The position numbers were made by a program, and so were the translations under genes. From Exiguobacterium sp. FSL W8-0210 (GTDB lineage: Bacteria; Bacillota; Bacilli; Exiguobacteriales; Exiguobacteriaceae): 64,000 nucleotides of DNA. Shown piece by piece: positions 1 to 7,566 of this stretch; positions within the stretch are counted from its first letter, which is position 1; the number at the start of each line of letters is the position of its first letter. Where the stretch lies: the NCBI RefSeq assembly GCF_038006045.1, contig NZ_JBBOUK010000001.1, forward strand, positions 3,048,011 to 3,112,010. The letters are read 5' to 3'. The notes under the pieces are model-generated. The model was not told where the DNA came from, did no database searches, and was given only the letters and a program-made list of their open reading frames with translations.

Positions 1-739
1 ACTGCTCACTCGGTTTGAAGTGGAGTCCGACGACGGGTACCTGAAATCGTGACGAGAAGCCAACTTGAAAAATCGCGTCTGGATAATCCGTTGGTCGATA
101 GGTTGTCCAATCGATATCTGGTTCGAGCTTCGCAAATCGTTCCGTGTGCTCCTTACCGAGCAGGATGATCCCTTTTATCGAAAACAGTTCAAGCAGGCGT
201 AACAAAAATGTCTGACCGAATGGACTATCTTCCAACACGCTGCGTTCTTTGATCGCTCCCATGTAGTGGTGTGTCGGAAACGGGAAAAAGTCCAAATGAA
301 TGACTGGATCAAGCGTCTTTTCGTAAAACGACGCACCCAATCCGTTCAAGAATCCTTCAAGCTTACCGCCACCCGGTCGACCGAACCATGTCCGGTAAAT
401 GTTCGGTTGTTTGAAATAATCATTGAAGCGCCGGATTGAATCTGTCAGCGTCTCCTCCTGGAGATAATCCTCCCATGACATCGACTTCGGACGAATAAAG
501 AGCGGACCGGTCTCGTCGAATCGTAATGCGCCCGTCCGGTCTAAAAACTGCGTTCGGGATGGGTTCGTCGCGATCGTCACCCAACTGCTACGCGTCGCAT
601 CACCAAACCAAAGGACAGGTGTCGTTTGATCAATCAGTTGATCTGCGAACGCACTTTTCTCGAGCGTCATTTGATACTCGACAGCTTCCTGTAATAATTT
701 TTTGGCAAGTTGCCATTGATCGGATGTCAGCGTTCTCAT
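1..739 (-). CDS. Hypothetical protein, partial at the left edge (possible uracil-DNA glycosylase-like fold)
   Basis: An open frame of 246 codons runs off the left edge with no stop, so the C-terminus is missing. It begins MRTLTSDQWQ. An in-frame ATG at 739 is preceded by AGGGAG that almost touches it, so the start is uncertain. Visible segments include WVTIATNPS near residue 51 and VVGLHFKPSEQ at the truncated end. The NPS segment and the late H-x-x-P recall the two active-site loops of the uracil-DNA glycosylase superfamily, but this is only a resemblance by eye. Codon use matches the neighbouring genes. It is divergent from the SDR gene that follows. Confidence 0.6.
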   Translation of the reverse strand, partial: MRTLTSDQWQLAKKLLQEAVEYQMTLEKSAFADQLIDQTTPVLWFGDATRSSWVTIATNPSRTQFLDRTGALRFDETGPLFIRPKSMSWEDYLQEETLTDSIRRFNDYFKQPNIYRTWFGRPGGGKLEGFLNGLGASFYEKTLDPVIHLDFFPFPTHHYMGAIKERSVLEDSPFGQTFLLRLLELFSIKGIILLGKEHTERFAKLEPDIDWTTYRPTDYPDAIFQVGFSSRFQVPVVGLHFKPSEQ

Positions 740-806
740 CTCCCTTTTTACAGCGATTATGCTGTTGTAGATGTACCCCTTATCTTCTATTACTAGACGC
801 GTCGAT

Positions 807-833
807 GGGTTTAACCTCCATTTCTCCGGGAAT
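807..833 (+). promoter_or_regulatory. SigB-type promoter for the SDR gene
   Basis: GGGTTTAA at 807-814, then 13 bases, then GGGAAT at 828-833. This fits the general-stress sigma factor B consensus (GTTTAA, 13-15 bases, GGGWAW). It lies 42 bases before the ATG at 875. It suggests that the SDR gene belongs to the general stress regulon; that is inference from the motif alone. Confidence 0.6.
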
Positions 834-874
834 GTTTCATAAGGTGAACGATACGACTTAGGAGGGGTTTAGCA

Positions 875-1705
875 ATGGGTAGACTGGATCAAAAAATAGC
901 TGTCATTACCGGCTCGGCAACAGGGATTGGACAAGCGACTGCGCTTGTATTCGCAGAACAAGGAGCAACGGTCGTTTGTGCCGATGTCTCACTTGAAAAA
1001 GCACAACAAACAGTAGAACAGATTACACAACAAGGCGGGAAAGCGGAAGCCGTCCATGTTGACGTCTCAGACGTCGAGAGTGTTGAGCAACTTGCGAAGC
1101 ATGTCAAAGAGACGTACGGTACGGTCGACGTCCTCTTCAACAATGCCGGAATCGATGAACAAGGTGGGAAAGTCCACGAGTATCCAATCGATCTCTTCGA
1201 CCGGATCATCGCTGTCGATTTACGCGGTACATTCCTCGTCAGTAAATTCTTGATTCCACTCATGCTGGATAACGGTGGTTCGATCATCAATACGTCATCG
1301 ATGTCGGGTCGCGCAGCTGACTTGAACCGGTCTGGTTATAACGCGGCGAAAGGCGGGATCGCGAACTTCACTCGCGCGATGGCAATCGATTACGCGCGTC
1401 ATGGCATTCGTGTCAATTCGTTATCGCCAGGAACGATTGAAACACCACTCATCGATACACTCGTCGGTGAAAAAGAAAAAGAACAAGGCAAACAGTTCCG
1501 CGATGCGAACGCCTGGATCACACCACTCGGTCGACTCGGTAAACCACGCGAGATGGCAACGGTCGCCCTCTTCCTTGCTTCTGACGACAGCTCGTATGTC
1601 ACAGGTGAGGACATCACGGCGGATGGCGGCATCATGGCTTATACATGGCCGGGAGAGATGTTAATCGATTCGAAGTGGAAAGACGAAGCAGAAAAAAGTG
1701 AATGA
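875..1705 (+). CDS. SDR family oxidoreductase
   Basis: A 276-residue classical short-chain dehydrogenase/reductase. The Rossmann nucleotide-binding motif TGSATGIG is at residues 12-19, NNAG at 89-92, the catalytic Ser in NTSSMSG near 141-142 and the YNAAK Tyr/Lys pair at 155/159. The C-terminal GEDITADGG stretch is typical of the family, which includes glucose 1-dehydrogenase-like enzymes. The substrate cannot be read from sequence. AGGAGGGG lies 10-15 bases before the ATG. It is monocistronic, with a SigB-type promoter upstream and a strong terminator downstream, so a stress-induced cytoplasmic oxidoreductase is plausible. Confidence 0.9.
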   Translation: MGRLDQKIAVITGSATGIGQATALVFAEQGATVVCADVSLEKAQQTVEQITQQGGKAEAVHVDVSDVESVEQLAKHVKETYGTVDVLFNNAGIDEQGGKVHEYPIDLFDRIIAVDLRGTFLVSKFLIPLMLDNGGSIINTSSMSGRAADLNRSGYNAAKGGIANFTRAMAIDYARHGIRVNSLSPGTIETPLIDTLVGEKEKEQGKQFRDANAWITPLGRLGKPREMATVALFLASDDSSYVTGEDITADGGIMAYTWPGEMLIDSKWKDEAEKSE

Positions 1706-1712
1706 GCAATGC

Positions 1713-1748
1713 GCGGTGTAACCCTTTGGTTGCACCGCTTTTCTTTTA
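1713..1748 (+). terminator. Rho-independent terminator after the SDR gene
   Basis: GCGGTGTAACC (1713-1723) pairs with GGTTGCACCGC (1728-1738) with one mismatch across a CTTT loop, followed by a T-rich run. Confidence 0.85.
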
Positions 1749-1845
1749 CCTCAAGACGTTCAGTACCGCAAATTATTTTCTGAATTAGGTTACCTCCCTG
1801 AAGTATTTTTATCAGGGTATAGGACAGGTAAAGGGGGAAAAAATC

Positions 1846-3048
1846 ATGCAAACAGCGATTGCTTACTTACAACAGTGTCTTCAAATTCCAAGCGTCAATC
1901 CGATGGACGGAGAAGAAGCCGTCGCACGTTACGTATACGATGTACTGGTCGACCATCAGATCTCGACAGAATGGATCGAAGTCTCACCTAAACGGATTTG
2001 TCTCGTCGCGACCGTTCCTGCGAGTGAAGAGGTTTCACGTCCTGCCGTCCTCGGTCTATCTGGTCATCTCGATACGGTTCCAGTTCAAGAAGACGGCTGG
2101 ACGAAAGATCCATATGGTGGCGAAATCGAAGACGGCCGCATCTATGGTCGTGGGGCTTCTGATATGAAATCCGGTGTCATGGCAATGGTGCAAGCACTGA
2201 TTCAATATAGAGAACGTCAAGAACGACCAAACACTATCAAACTTCTGATTACATCCGATGAGGAGAATGGAATGACGGGTGCTCGTCATTTGACCGAACA
2301 AGGACACGCGGATGATTTAGACGCTTTACTGATCACAGAACCAACAAGCGGAATGATCGGTTATGCACAAAAAGGGGTCGTTGGGATCGAAGTGACATGT
2401 CGTGGGAAAAGTGCACACAGCTCTGCCCCTCAACTCGGACGTAATGCGATCGATGACGTCTATCGCGTCATCCAGGAAGTGAAGTCGGAACGCTTCTCGA
2501 TTACAGCGAATCATCATCCGGCGCTTGGTCCGGTCGTCGCGTCAATCACATCCATAAAAGGAGGCGAAGGACCGAACGTCGTTCCGAGTCAGGCTTCCTT
2601 TTATATGGATATCCGGACGATTCCCGGGTTCGGTCGAGCGGACGTTCTTGCTGCCTTTACAGCTATCGAGCGTCGTCTTGTAGCAGAAGATTCCGAGTTT
2701 GATATGAACGTGACCGTCATCAAGGATATTCCTTCTTGTGAAACCGATGAACAGGCGCCTTTCTTGCAACAGGTCGCGGATACGATGGAGCAGGTTAGCG
2801 GCGTGACACCACGAAAAATCGCTATTCCAGGTGGAACGGATGGTGCGATGTTCAGCCAAGCGAAAAAGTCATTTCCAATCGCAATCGCTTCATTCCATGA
2901 TTTCCGTCTCGCACACCAAGTGGATGAATCGATTCCGTTATCCGAATATGAAAAAACGATTGCGTTTTGCTTCAACTTGATCAACACACCATTACATCAA
3001 TCGCTCCCATCACATAAAAAAAAGAAGGAACGACATTCGATATTGTAA
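1846..3048 (+). CDS. M20 family metallopeptidase (ArgE/DapE-type deacylase)
   Basis: A 400-residue zinc hydrolase of the M20 family, which removes acyl groups or cleaves small peptides (acetylornithine deacetylase, succinyl-diaminopimelate desuccinylase and relatives). Metal ligands and catalytic residues are visible: GHLDTVP at 73-79 (His74, Asp76), GRGASDMKSG at 101-110 (Asp106), ITSDEE at 135-140 with the Glu-Glu pair, and a late GGTDGAMF segment. A dimerisation domain lies between about 180 and 290. A run of Gs (AAGGGGG) precedes the ATG. The C-terminal tail is Lys-rich because the coding end runs into the terminator. It stands alone, so the exact substrate is unknown; it is not next to arg or dap genes. 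Confidence 0.88.
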   Translation: MQTAIAYLQQCLQIPSVNPMDGEEAVARYVYDVLVDHQISTEWIEVSPKRICLVATVPASEEVSRPAVLGLSGHLDTVPVQEDGWTKDPYGGEIEDGRIYGRGASDMKSGVMAMVQALIQYRERQERPNTIKLLITSDEENGMTGARHLTEQGHADDLDALLITEPTSGMIGYAQKGVVGIEVTCRGKSAHSSAPQLGRNAIDDVYRVIQEVKSERFSITANHHPALGPVVASITSIKGGEGPNVVPSQASFYMDIRTIPGFGRADVLAAFTAIERRLVAEDSEFDMNVTVIKDIPSCETDEQAPFLQQVADTMEQVSGVTPRKIAIPGGTDGAMFSQAKKSFPIAIASFHDFRLAHQVDESIPLSEYEKTIAFCFNLINTPLHQSLPSHKKKKERHSIL

Positions 3049-3070
3049 CCGAATGTCGTCCCTTCTTTTT
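3021..3070. terminator. Bidirectional terminator overlapping the end of the M20 gene
   Basis: A long hairpin (arms 3021-3039 and 3050-3070, containing CGACATTCG/CGAATGTCG) flanked by A-rich and T-rich runs. The left arm lies inside the last codons of the M20 gene. It can also serve the converging gene at 3096-3443. Confidence 0.8.
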
Positions 3071-3095
3071 GTGTTAGCGCCTTTCATCAGCTGAT

Positions 3096-3443
3096 TCAGT
3101 AGACGCCAAGTTGTGCTAACGCCTCACTTAAATAACTTTGATCACTGCGAAACTGGTGACTCGTTTGTCCGTCAGACCAACTGATGAAGACACGACCAAG
3201 TCGGTCATAGCGTAAGCGGAGACGAATTACTCCCTGCTCGAATACGACTTCACCGTGTAACGACTCATGGACGTGAGCAAAGTTACGGATGAACGCATCA
3301 TATTGATTGAATGTAACTGAAAACTGGTGTTCACTATTCCGCCCTACCATCTGAATCGTTAGTTCTTCTTGCGTTGGATGTACGTGTAAGATTTCCCATA
3401 GTACACTGCTTTCTTCTCCTCGAAACACGATACGATGCTTCAT
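3096..3443 (-). CDS. Hypothetical protein, 115 aa
   Basis: I do not recognise this protein. The frame is open from further upstream, but the start at 3443 (MKHRIVFRGEES) is preferred because GAGGTGG sits 7 bases before it. The protein is soluble, mixed alpha/beta in character, with HVHPTQEELTIQMVG in the first half and a basic RLRLRYDRLGRVF segment near residue 80. No signal peptide or membrane segment is seen. It converges with the M20 gene and diverges from the DUF1801 gene with an 85-base gap that must hold both promoters. Confidence 0.65.
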   Translation of the reverse strand: MKHRIVFRGEESSVLWEILHVHPTQEELTIQMVGRNSEHQFSVTFNQYDAFIRNFAHVHESLHGEVVFEQGVIRLRLRYDRLGRVFISWSDGQTSHQFRSDQSYLSEALAQLGVY

Positions 3444-3528
3444 TCGATTTCCACCTCTGAGCCACAGGATATTTACTAGTACTTCTCGAAAGTAACCCAT
3501 ATCTTCTTCATCCGAAAGGAGTCTGCTT

Positions 3529-3951
3529 ATGCCTGATACGCCAAAGACAGGTCCTACCGAACAGTCCGTTGATGCCTTTCTGGCACAAGTCGAACCGCCG
3601 CAACGTCAAGATGGTATCACACTACGTCAGTTCTTCGAAGATGTCACGGGATATGAAGCCGTCCTTTGGGGTTCATCCTTGATTGGTTTTGGTTCCTACC
3701 ATTACCGCTACGCCTCCGGCCGCGAGGGCGACAGCTTTTATGTCGGCTTTTCTCCGCGGAAGACGAACCTCGTCCTTTATCTCGCGCTTGGTGAAGACGC
3801 AGTCTCAGAACGACTGCTTGCCAGTCTCGGTACGTATCGACGCGGTAAGTCCTGCATCTACGTCAAACGACTGACTGACATCGACTTAGGCATACTTCGG
3901 GAAATGATCGAGCACTCGATCCGCACGTTAAAAACCATGTACCCCTCTTGA
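3529..3951 (+). CDS. DUF1801 domain protein
   Basis: A 140-residue protein of the DUF1801 (YdhG-like) family: an N-terminal helix containing VDAFLAQV, the WGSSLIGFGSYHY segment near residue 48, and the hydrophobic core strand KTNLVLYLAL followed by the short basic GKSCIYVKRLTDID motif. The family has an SCP/SRPBCC-like fold and no agreed biochemical role. AAAGGAG lies 8 bases before the ATG. The IS element begins 12 bases after the stop codon, so the natural downstream sequence may have been displaced. Confidence 0.8.
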   Translation: MPDTPKTGPTEQSVDAFLAQVEPPQRQDGITLRQFFEDVTGYEAVLWGSSLIGFGSYHYRYASGREGDSFYVGFSPRKTNLVLYLALGEDAVSERLLASLGTYRRGKSCIYVKRLTDIDLGILREMIEHSIRTLKTMYPS

Positions 3952-3963
3952 TTTCAATCAAAA

Positions 3964-3982
3964 ACGAGGCTGGGACATAACT
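3964..3982 (+). repeat. IS1182 terminal inverted repeat, left
   Basis: ACGAGGCTGGGACATAACT, an exact reverse complement of 5784-5802. Matching stops on both sides of these 19 bases. Confidence 0.9.
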
Positions 3983-3997
3983 AGCTGAATTTAACGA

Positions 3998-4044
3998 GAA
4001 GAAGGAATTGCCATCACTCAGGATGTGCAATTCCTTCTTTTTTC
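3998..4044. terminator. Stem-loop terminator inside the left IS end
   Basis: AGAAGGAATTG (about 4000-4010) pairs with CAATTCCTTCT (4028-4038), followed by a T run on the plus strand. It lies just downstream of the transposase stop and can terminate the transposase transcript and block read-in from the DUF1801 gene. Confidence 0.75.
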
Positions 4045-4055
4045 ATTGTCTCGCG

Positions 4056-5639
4056 TCAAGTTGCCCTTCGGGCAACGCTTTGGATGAGCCATTTTCTTAA
4101 ATTTACGGCCATGAGGATGAAGCCGAGCTCACGCTTCACCTTCGCTTTTCCTCTCACAGAAAAGCGAGTGAAACTCAAATTAGCCTTCAGATATCCAAAA
4201 ACTGGTTCCACGTCTATCTTCCGTTTCGCATAGAGGGATCCTGTTTTTTGATCTGAAAGCCATTTTTTCATCTGTTCTTTTTGTTCTTCCCATGAAGTGT
4301 TTATGTGTACCTGTCGGTGACGACCCTCTTTGGCCTTGGTACAACGGGAGCGAAACGGGCAGCCATCACACCCTTCGCTTTCATACACCTTGAAATCACG
4401 CGTGAATCCGTACCGATCTGTTCTCTTGGACATGTAACGGAATGTTACGTCCTGTCCATTAGGGCACACAAAACGATCCGACCTTTCATCATAAGACCAG
4501 TTTACTGTGTTAAATGGATCATTGCGCCATTTTCGAGACTTTTCTTTTTCGAACATCGTATAAGGGATGAGTGGAATGCGCCCTCGGCGCATCAGAATAT
4601 CCTGATAATTCTCCTGACTCCCATAGCCGGCATCCGCAACGATATGCGGTGGTAGTGGTAAATATGAGCTGATCTCATCTAAAAAGGGGAGTAACGTCCG
4701 GGCATCCGTCGGATTCGGATAAATATCATAAGCGAGTGTGTACTGTCCTTCGGTCGCGATTTGAACGTTATAGCCTGGCTTGAGTTGTCCATTTTGCATA
4801 TGATCTTCCTTCATTCGCATGAACGTCGCGTCTGTGTCTGTTTTCGAATAGCTGTTCCGTCCAGCGAGCGTCCTCTTTTGGAGGGCGTATCTCTGTTTCC
4901 GCTCGATGAAATCTGTAATCTCCTTTCGAAGGAGACGTGGTTCCTTCCGTTCAGAACGTAGACGTTTTCTTTCTTGAGTATCCGAACTCGCCTCGATTTT
5001 TTGGTTGATGGAAGCGATATGTGCGTCTAAAGCTTCACCCATGTGTTCGAGTTCTGAGAGAGTGAGCTCGTCCGGGCTTTCTCGTTCAATTTCCGGTAGG
5101 ATGTCTTGTTCGACGAGGTTGTCATAGATACGATTCGATTTGTCCACGAGAGACGAACTATGACGTTCGATCGATTTCCGCCAAACAAAGGTGTATCGGT
5201 TCGCATTCGCCTCTAGCTTTGTACCATCGATAAAGATGGCTTCTTCATTGATTTCTCCCATCTCGACGAGATGGCAACGGAAGGTAACGAAGGCTTGCTT
5301 CAAGATTGGAGTGACTGCGGGATGCACTCGAAAACGGTTGATGGTACGATAGCTCGGCGCATTCCCTTGCGCTAGCCACATCATCCGCAGACTATCGGAT
5401 AGTAATCCTTCAATCTTCCGACCGGAGAAGACCGACTGTGTGTAGGCACATAAAATGATTTTCATCATCATCCGCGGATGATAAGCAGGGCATCCCGTCG
5501 TCCGCATGAAAGGATCGAAAACATCATCCGGAATGGATTCGACGAGATGATGGACAGCGAACGCGATATCATTTTCTTGAAGACGAACTTCTAAATCTAA
5601 GGGCAGAACCAGCTGGTTCATGTTATAATCTTTAAACAT
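4056..5639 (-). CDS. IS1182 family transposase
   Basis: A 527-residue DDE transposase that catalyses movement of the element. The N-terminal DUF772-type domain occupies about residues 15-130. Likely catalytic acidic residues are Asp138 in FIDGTK, Asp336 in VADAGYG and Glu478 in VEPVFGYLK. A charged coiled-coil-like insert lies at about 165-260. A cysteine cluster (C392, C424, C427, C433) in the C-terminal part looks like the zinc-ribbon-like motif seen in this family. GGAGGTG is 6 bases before the ATG. No frameshift or stop is seen, so the protein should be active. Confidence 0.95.
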   Translation of the reverse strand: MFKDYNMNQLVLPLDLEVRLQENDIAFAVHHLVESIPDDVFDPFMRTTGCPAYHPRMMMKIILCAYTQSVFSGRKIEGLLSDSLRMMWLAQGNAPSYRTINRFRVHPAVTPILKQAFVTFRCHLVEMGEINEEAIFIDGTKLEANANRYTFVWRKSIERHSSSLVDKSNRIYDNLVEQDILPEIERESPDELTLSELEHMGEALDAHIASINQKIEASSDTQERKRLRSERKEPRLLRKEITDFIERKQRYALQKRTLAGRNSYSKTDTDATFMRMKEDHMQNGQLKPGYNVQIATEGQYTLAYDIYPNPTDARTLLPFLDEISSYLPLPPHIVADAGYGSQENYQDILMRRGRIPLIPYTMFEKEKSRKWRNDPFNTVNWSYDERSDRFVCPNGQDVTFRYMSKRTDRYGFTRDFKVYESEGCDGCPFRSRCTKAKEGRHRQVHINTSWEEQKEQMKKWLSDQKTGSLYAKRKIDVEPVFGYLKANLSFTRFSVRGKAKVKRELGFILMAVNLRKWLIQSVARRAT

Positions 5640-5737
5640 AAGGGCACCTCCGATGGTTATAGTTTAGTCACTTTAACTTTATCAGAGGTTGTCCTTATTT
5701 GTTTATTCAGAATCGGTTTTTCGTCATAGAACAAGGC

Positions 5738-5763
5738 CCTCGAAACGACTACACGTTTCGAGG
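5738..5763. other. Perfect stem-loop inside the right IS end
   Basis: CCTCGAAACG (5738-5747) pairs perfectly with CGTTTCGAGG (5754-5763) around ACTACA. It lies between the transposase promoter side and the right terminal repeat. It probably acts as an insulating hairpin against transcription entering from outside. Confidence 0.65.
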
Positions 5764-5783
5764 ACCTTTCGTTTGTGAAACTG

Positions 5784-5802
5784 AGTTATGTCCCAGCCTC
5801 GT
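5784..5802 (-). repeat. IS1182 terminal inverted repeat, right
   Basis: AGTTATGTCCCAGCCTCGT, the exact reverse complement of 3964-3982. It ends 12 bases before the stop codon of the MFS remnant. Confidence 0.9.
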
Positions 5803-5814
5803 CTTGTTATCGAA

Positions 5815-6411
5815 TTAATGTCCGCCTTCCGTCCGATCGATATGGCGAATGTGTTTGAGATTGACCCCGATGATGATGACGGATAAGAGGACGAAGCCAC
5901 TTCCGACATAAAACGGTAGATTTGCGTTGAAGATTTCAGCCAATTTACCGGCCATGAATGGCGCAATGGCTGCCCCGAGAAAACGTAGGAAACTGTATGC
6001 CGCAGATGCTGTCGAACGTTCGACAGGTGCTGCATCCATGACAGCTGTCGTGATGAGCGTCCAGATGCTGTCAGCTTGTGAAGCAAAACCAGCAACGGTT
6101 GCGATGACGGCGATTCCGAGCATTAACGTTCCTTTTTGACCAATCCGTGATGAGATCGCGCCTGTAATCAACATCGCGAATGCCATGACGGCGTTATAAC
6201 TTGTAAATAAGAGCGTTACTTCACTTTTTGATGCTTCTAAATTCTCGGCAATCGTCGGTAAGACGGGATTGACGAGCCCCATTCCCATGAATGCTGTGAT
6301 ACTGGCGAAAAAGACTGCCCAGACAGCAACCGGTTGATGGAATAATCCATGTTTGCTTTCTGTTAATACCGTTTCCGGCTCAAGCGTCGTTGTTTTTTCA
6401 GCAAGTGCCAT
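5815..6411 (-). pseudogene. MFS drug-efflux transporter with an in-frame internal deletion
   Basis: The 198-residue product joins two far-apart parts of an EmrB/YfmO-like 12-TM transporter. Residues 1-120 carry the N-terminal helices (WAVFFASITAFMGMGL, LLFTSYNAVMAFAM, the SSRIGQKG loop). Residues 121-198 are the typical last two helices of the family (TTAVMDAAPVERSTASAAYSF, then GSGFVLLSVIIIG). In full-length relatives about 200 residues lie between SIWTLI and TTAVM. The reading frame stays open, so it may be translated but cannot form a normal transporter. GAAGGGAC precedes the ATG. It follows the CBS gene by 26 bases and ends beside the IS element. Confidence 0.8.
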
Positions 6412-6437
6412 AGTGTCCCTTCTTTCTATTGAATGTG

Positions 6438-6893
6438 TTACATGAACTGTTTAAACGAATGGCGGATGACGTCGCCTCGACTAATGATCCCAACAAGACG
6501 TCCTGCTTTCAGAATCGGAAGCTTTTTAATCCGTTTTGCGCCGAGCGTTGCTGCAATCTCTTCCATTTCTGTGTCAGCGTCCGCAGTTACGACTTTCCGG
6601 CGTGCCAGTTCCATGACAGGTCGATTCAAAATATGACGAATCCGATCTTCATAATCTTCTTCGTCTCCTTTGATGACATCTACATATAAGAATGTATCGA
6701 CGATGATGTCCTTGTGTTTTCCGATCGCGCGCATGATATCTCCGTCACTGATATACCCGACTACCTCTTGCTCAGCATTAATGACAGGTACGCCGCTAAT
6801 ACCAGATTGAATGAATCGTTCGATGACCGTCCGAATCAGATCTGTATCGTTTACTGTGATGACCTCTTGTTTCATCGACTCATAAGCTTTCAT
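6438..6893 (-). CDS. CBS domain-containing protein
   Basis: A 151-residue protein made of a tandem CBS pair (Bateman module), which usually binds adenine nucleotides. The first CBS unit covers about residues 1-60 (MKQEVITVNDTDLIRTVIERF, GISGVPVIN, GYISDGDIMRAI). The second covers about 85-151 (VVTADADTEMEEIAATL, IKKLPILKAGRLVGIISRGDVIR). The ATG at 6893 is chosen because AAAGGAG lies 7 bases upstream. It is the first gene of a two-gene unit with the MFS remnant and is divergent from the MarR gene across two palindromic sites, so MarR-controlled expression is likely. Confidence 0.88.
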   Translation of the reverse strand: MKAYESMKQEVITVNDTDLIRTVIERFIQSGISGVPVINAEQEVVGYISDGDIMRAIGKHKDIIVDTFLYVDVIKGDEEDYEDRIRHILNRPVMELARRKVVTADADTEMEEIAATLGAKRIKKLPILKAGRLVGIISRGDVIRHSFKQFM

Positions 6894-6932
6894 CTGAATT
6901 CTCCTTTGTCGTTCATTTCTCATATGAAAAAG

Positions 6933-6976
6933 TTGTATGATACAATTAAAAGAACAAAAATGATTGTATAATACAA
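6933..6976. promoter_or_regulatory. Two 13-bp palindromic operators between marR and the CBS-MFS unit
   Basis: TTGTATGATACAA (6933-6945) and TTGTATAATACAA (6964-6976) are perfect palindromes around one central base. Their centres are 31 bp apart, about three helical turns. With flanking bases they are inverted copies of GTTGTATNATACAAT. A TATAAT (6967-6972) lies inside the second. This is the expected layout for a MarR dimer repressing both directions. Confidence 0.75.
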
Positions 6977-7075
6977 CTACAACTCTGTCAAGCCTCCTGC
7001 TTTTCGCATTGACAGCTTATCCACATTGGGTAATCATGAGGGACAGAGAGATTTTTTTGAAAGGGGAGATACCCG

Positions 7076-7498
7076 ATGTCTCAACAATCACTCGAAACCA
7101 TTGAACTCGAGTTAGCGATCCTGATCCGGCGCTTGACGACAGCGACGGCAGACAATCGTAATTTGGATCGTGCTTCCTACCTCTTACTGCGACAACTAGC
7201 GGATTCCGGCAACGTCGGTGTCAAAACACTTGCCCGTGAACTCCAGCTTGATGTCTCGACCGTCAGTCGCCAAGCTGCAGCGCTCGATCAAAAGCAACTC
7301 GTGGAAAAAGTAAAAGATCCGACAGATGGTCGTGCCTTCTTCTATCATATTACGGATAAAGGACAAGAAGAGCTCACGATTTACCGGACAGCACGTCTCG
7401 CGAGCATCGAACGTCTCCTGACGGATTGGCCATCGGACGATGCTGAAGATTTTGGACGTCTGTTGCAACAATTCAACCGTGCCTTGCGCGAGCGTTAA
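7076..7498 (+). CDS. MarR family transcriptional regulator
   Basis: A 140-residue winged-helix repressor. The DNA-binding part spans about residues 35-100: SYLLLRQLADSG, VKTLARELQLDVSTVSRQAAALDQ (recognition helix), then the wing with KDPTDGRAFFYHITDKG, the DxR signature of MarR wings. Flanking helices give the dimer interface. AAAGGGGAG lies before the ATG. The gene diverges from the CBS-MFS unit, and the matching palindromes between them suggest autoregulation and control of the former efflux gene. Ligand is unknown. The deletion in the MFS gene leaves this regulator without an intact transporter target here. Confidence 0.9.
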   Translation: MSQQSLETIELELAILIRRLTTATADNRNLDRASYLLLRQLADSGNVGVKTLARELQLDVSTVSRQAAALDQKQLVEKVKDPTDGRAFFYHITDKGQEELTIYRTARLASIERLLTDWPSDDAEDFGRLLQQFNRALRER

Positions 7499-7519
7499 CG
7501 AAATTACACCATTTATAGG

Positions 7520-7557
7520 AACGGAGGCGAAATCAATCGATTTCGCCTCCGTTTTTT
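7520..7557 (+). terminator. Terminator after the MarR gene
   Basis: ACGGAGGCGAAATC (7520-7533) pairs with GATTTCGCCTCCGT (7539-7552), followed by TTTTT. It also faces the converging mmuM gene. Confidence 0.85.
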
Positions 7558-7566
7558 CGTCATTAT

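Larger units (their letters stand above)
3964..5802 (-). mobile_element. IS1182-family insertion sequence, 1839 bp, apparently intact
   Basis: It is bounded by perfect 19-bp inverted repeats (ACGAGGCTGGGACATAACT and its complement) and holds a single full-length transposase gene on the minus strand. Length, single ORF and terminal sequence fit the IS1182 family. Stem-loops lie just inside both ends, which would insulate the transposase from outside transcription. I found no convincing target duplication in the immediate flanks. It lies between the stop codons of two converging genes, so the insertion interrupted no visible ORF. Confidence 0.9.

Noticed and set aside
526..861. 111-codon plus-strand frame at the left end
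   Set aside because: Mostly antisense to the partial gene at 1-739, which has normal protein composition; this frame has no good start.
1796..1819. CCCTGA...TCAGGG with GGGTAT before the M20 gene as a SigB promoter
   Set aside because: GGGTAT is present but no GTTTAA lies at 13-15 bases; only a weak hairpin remains.
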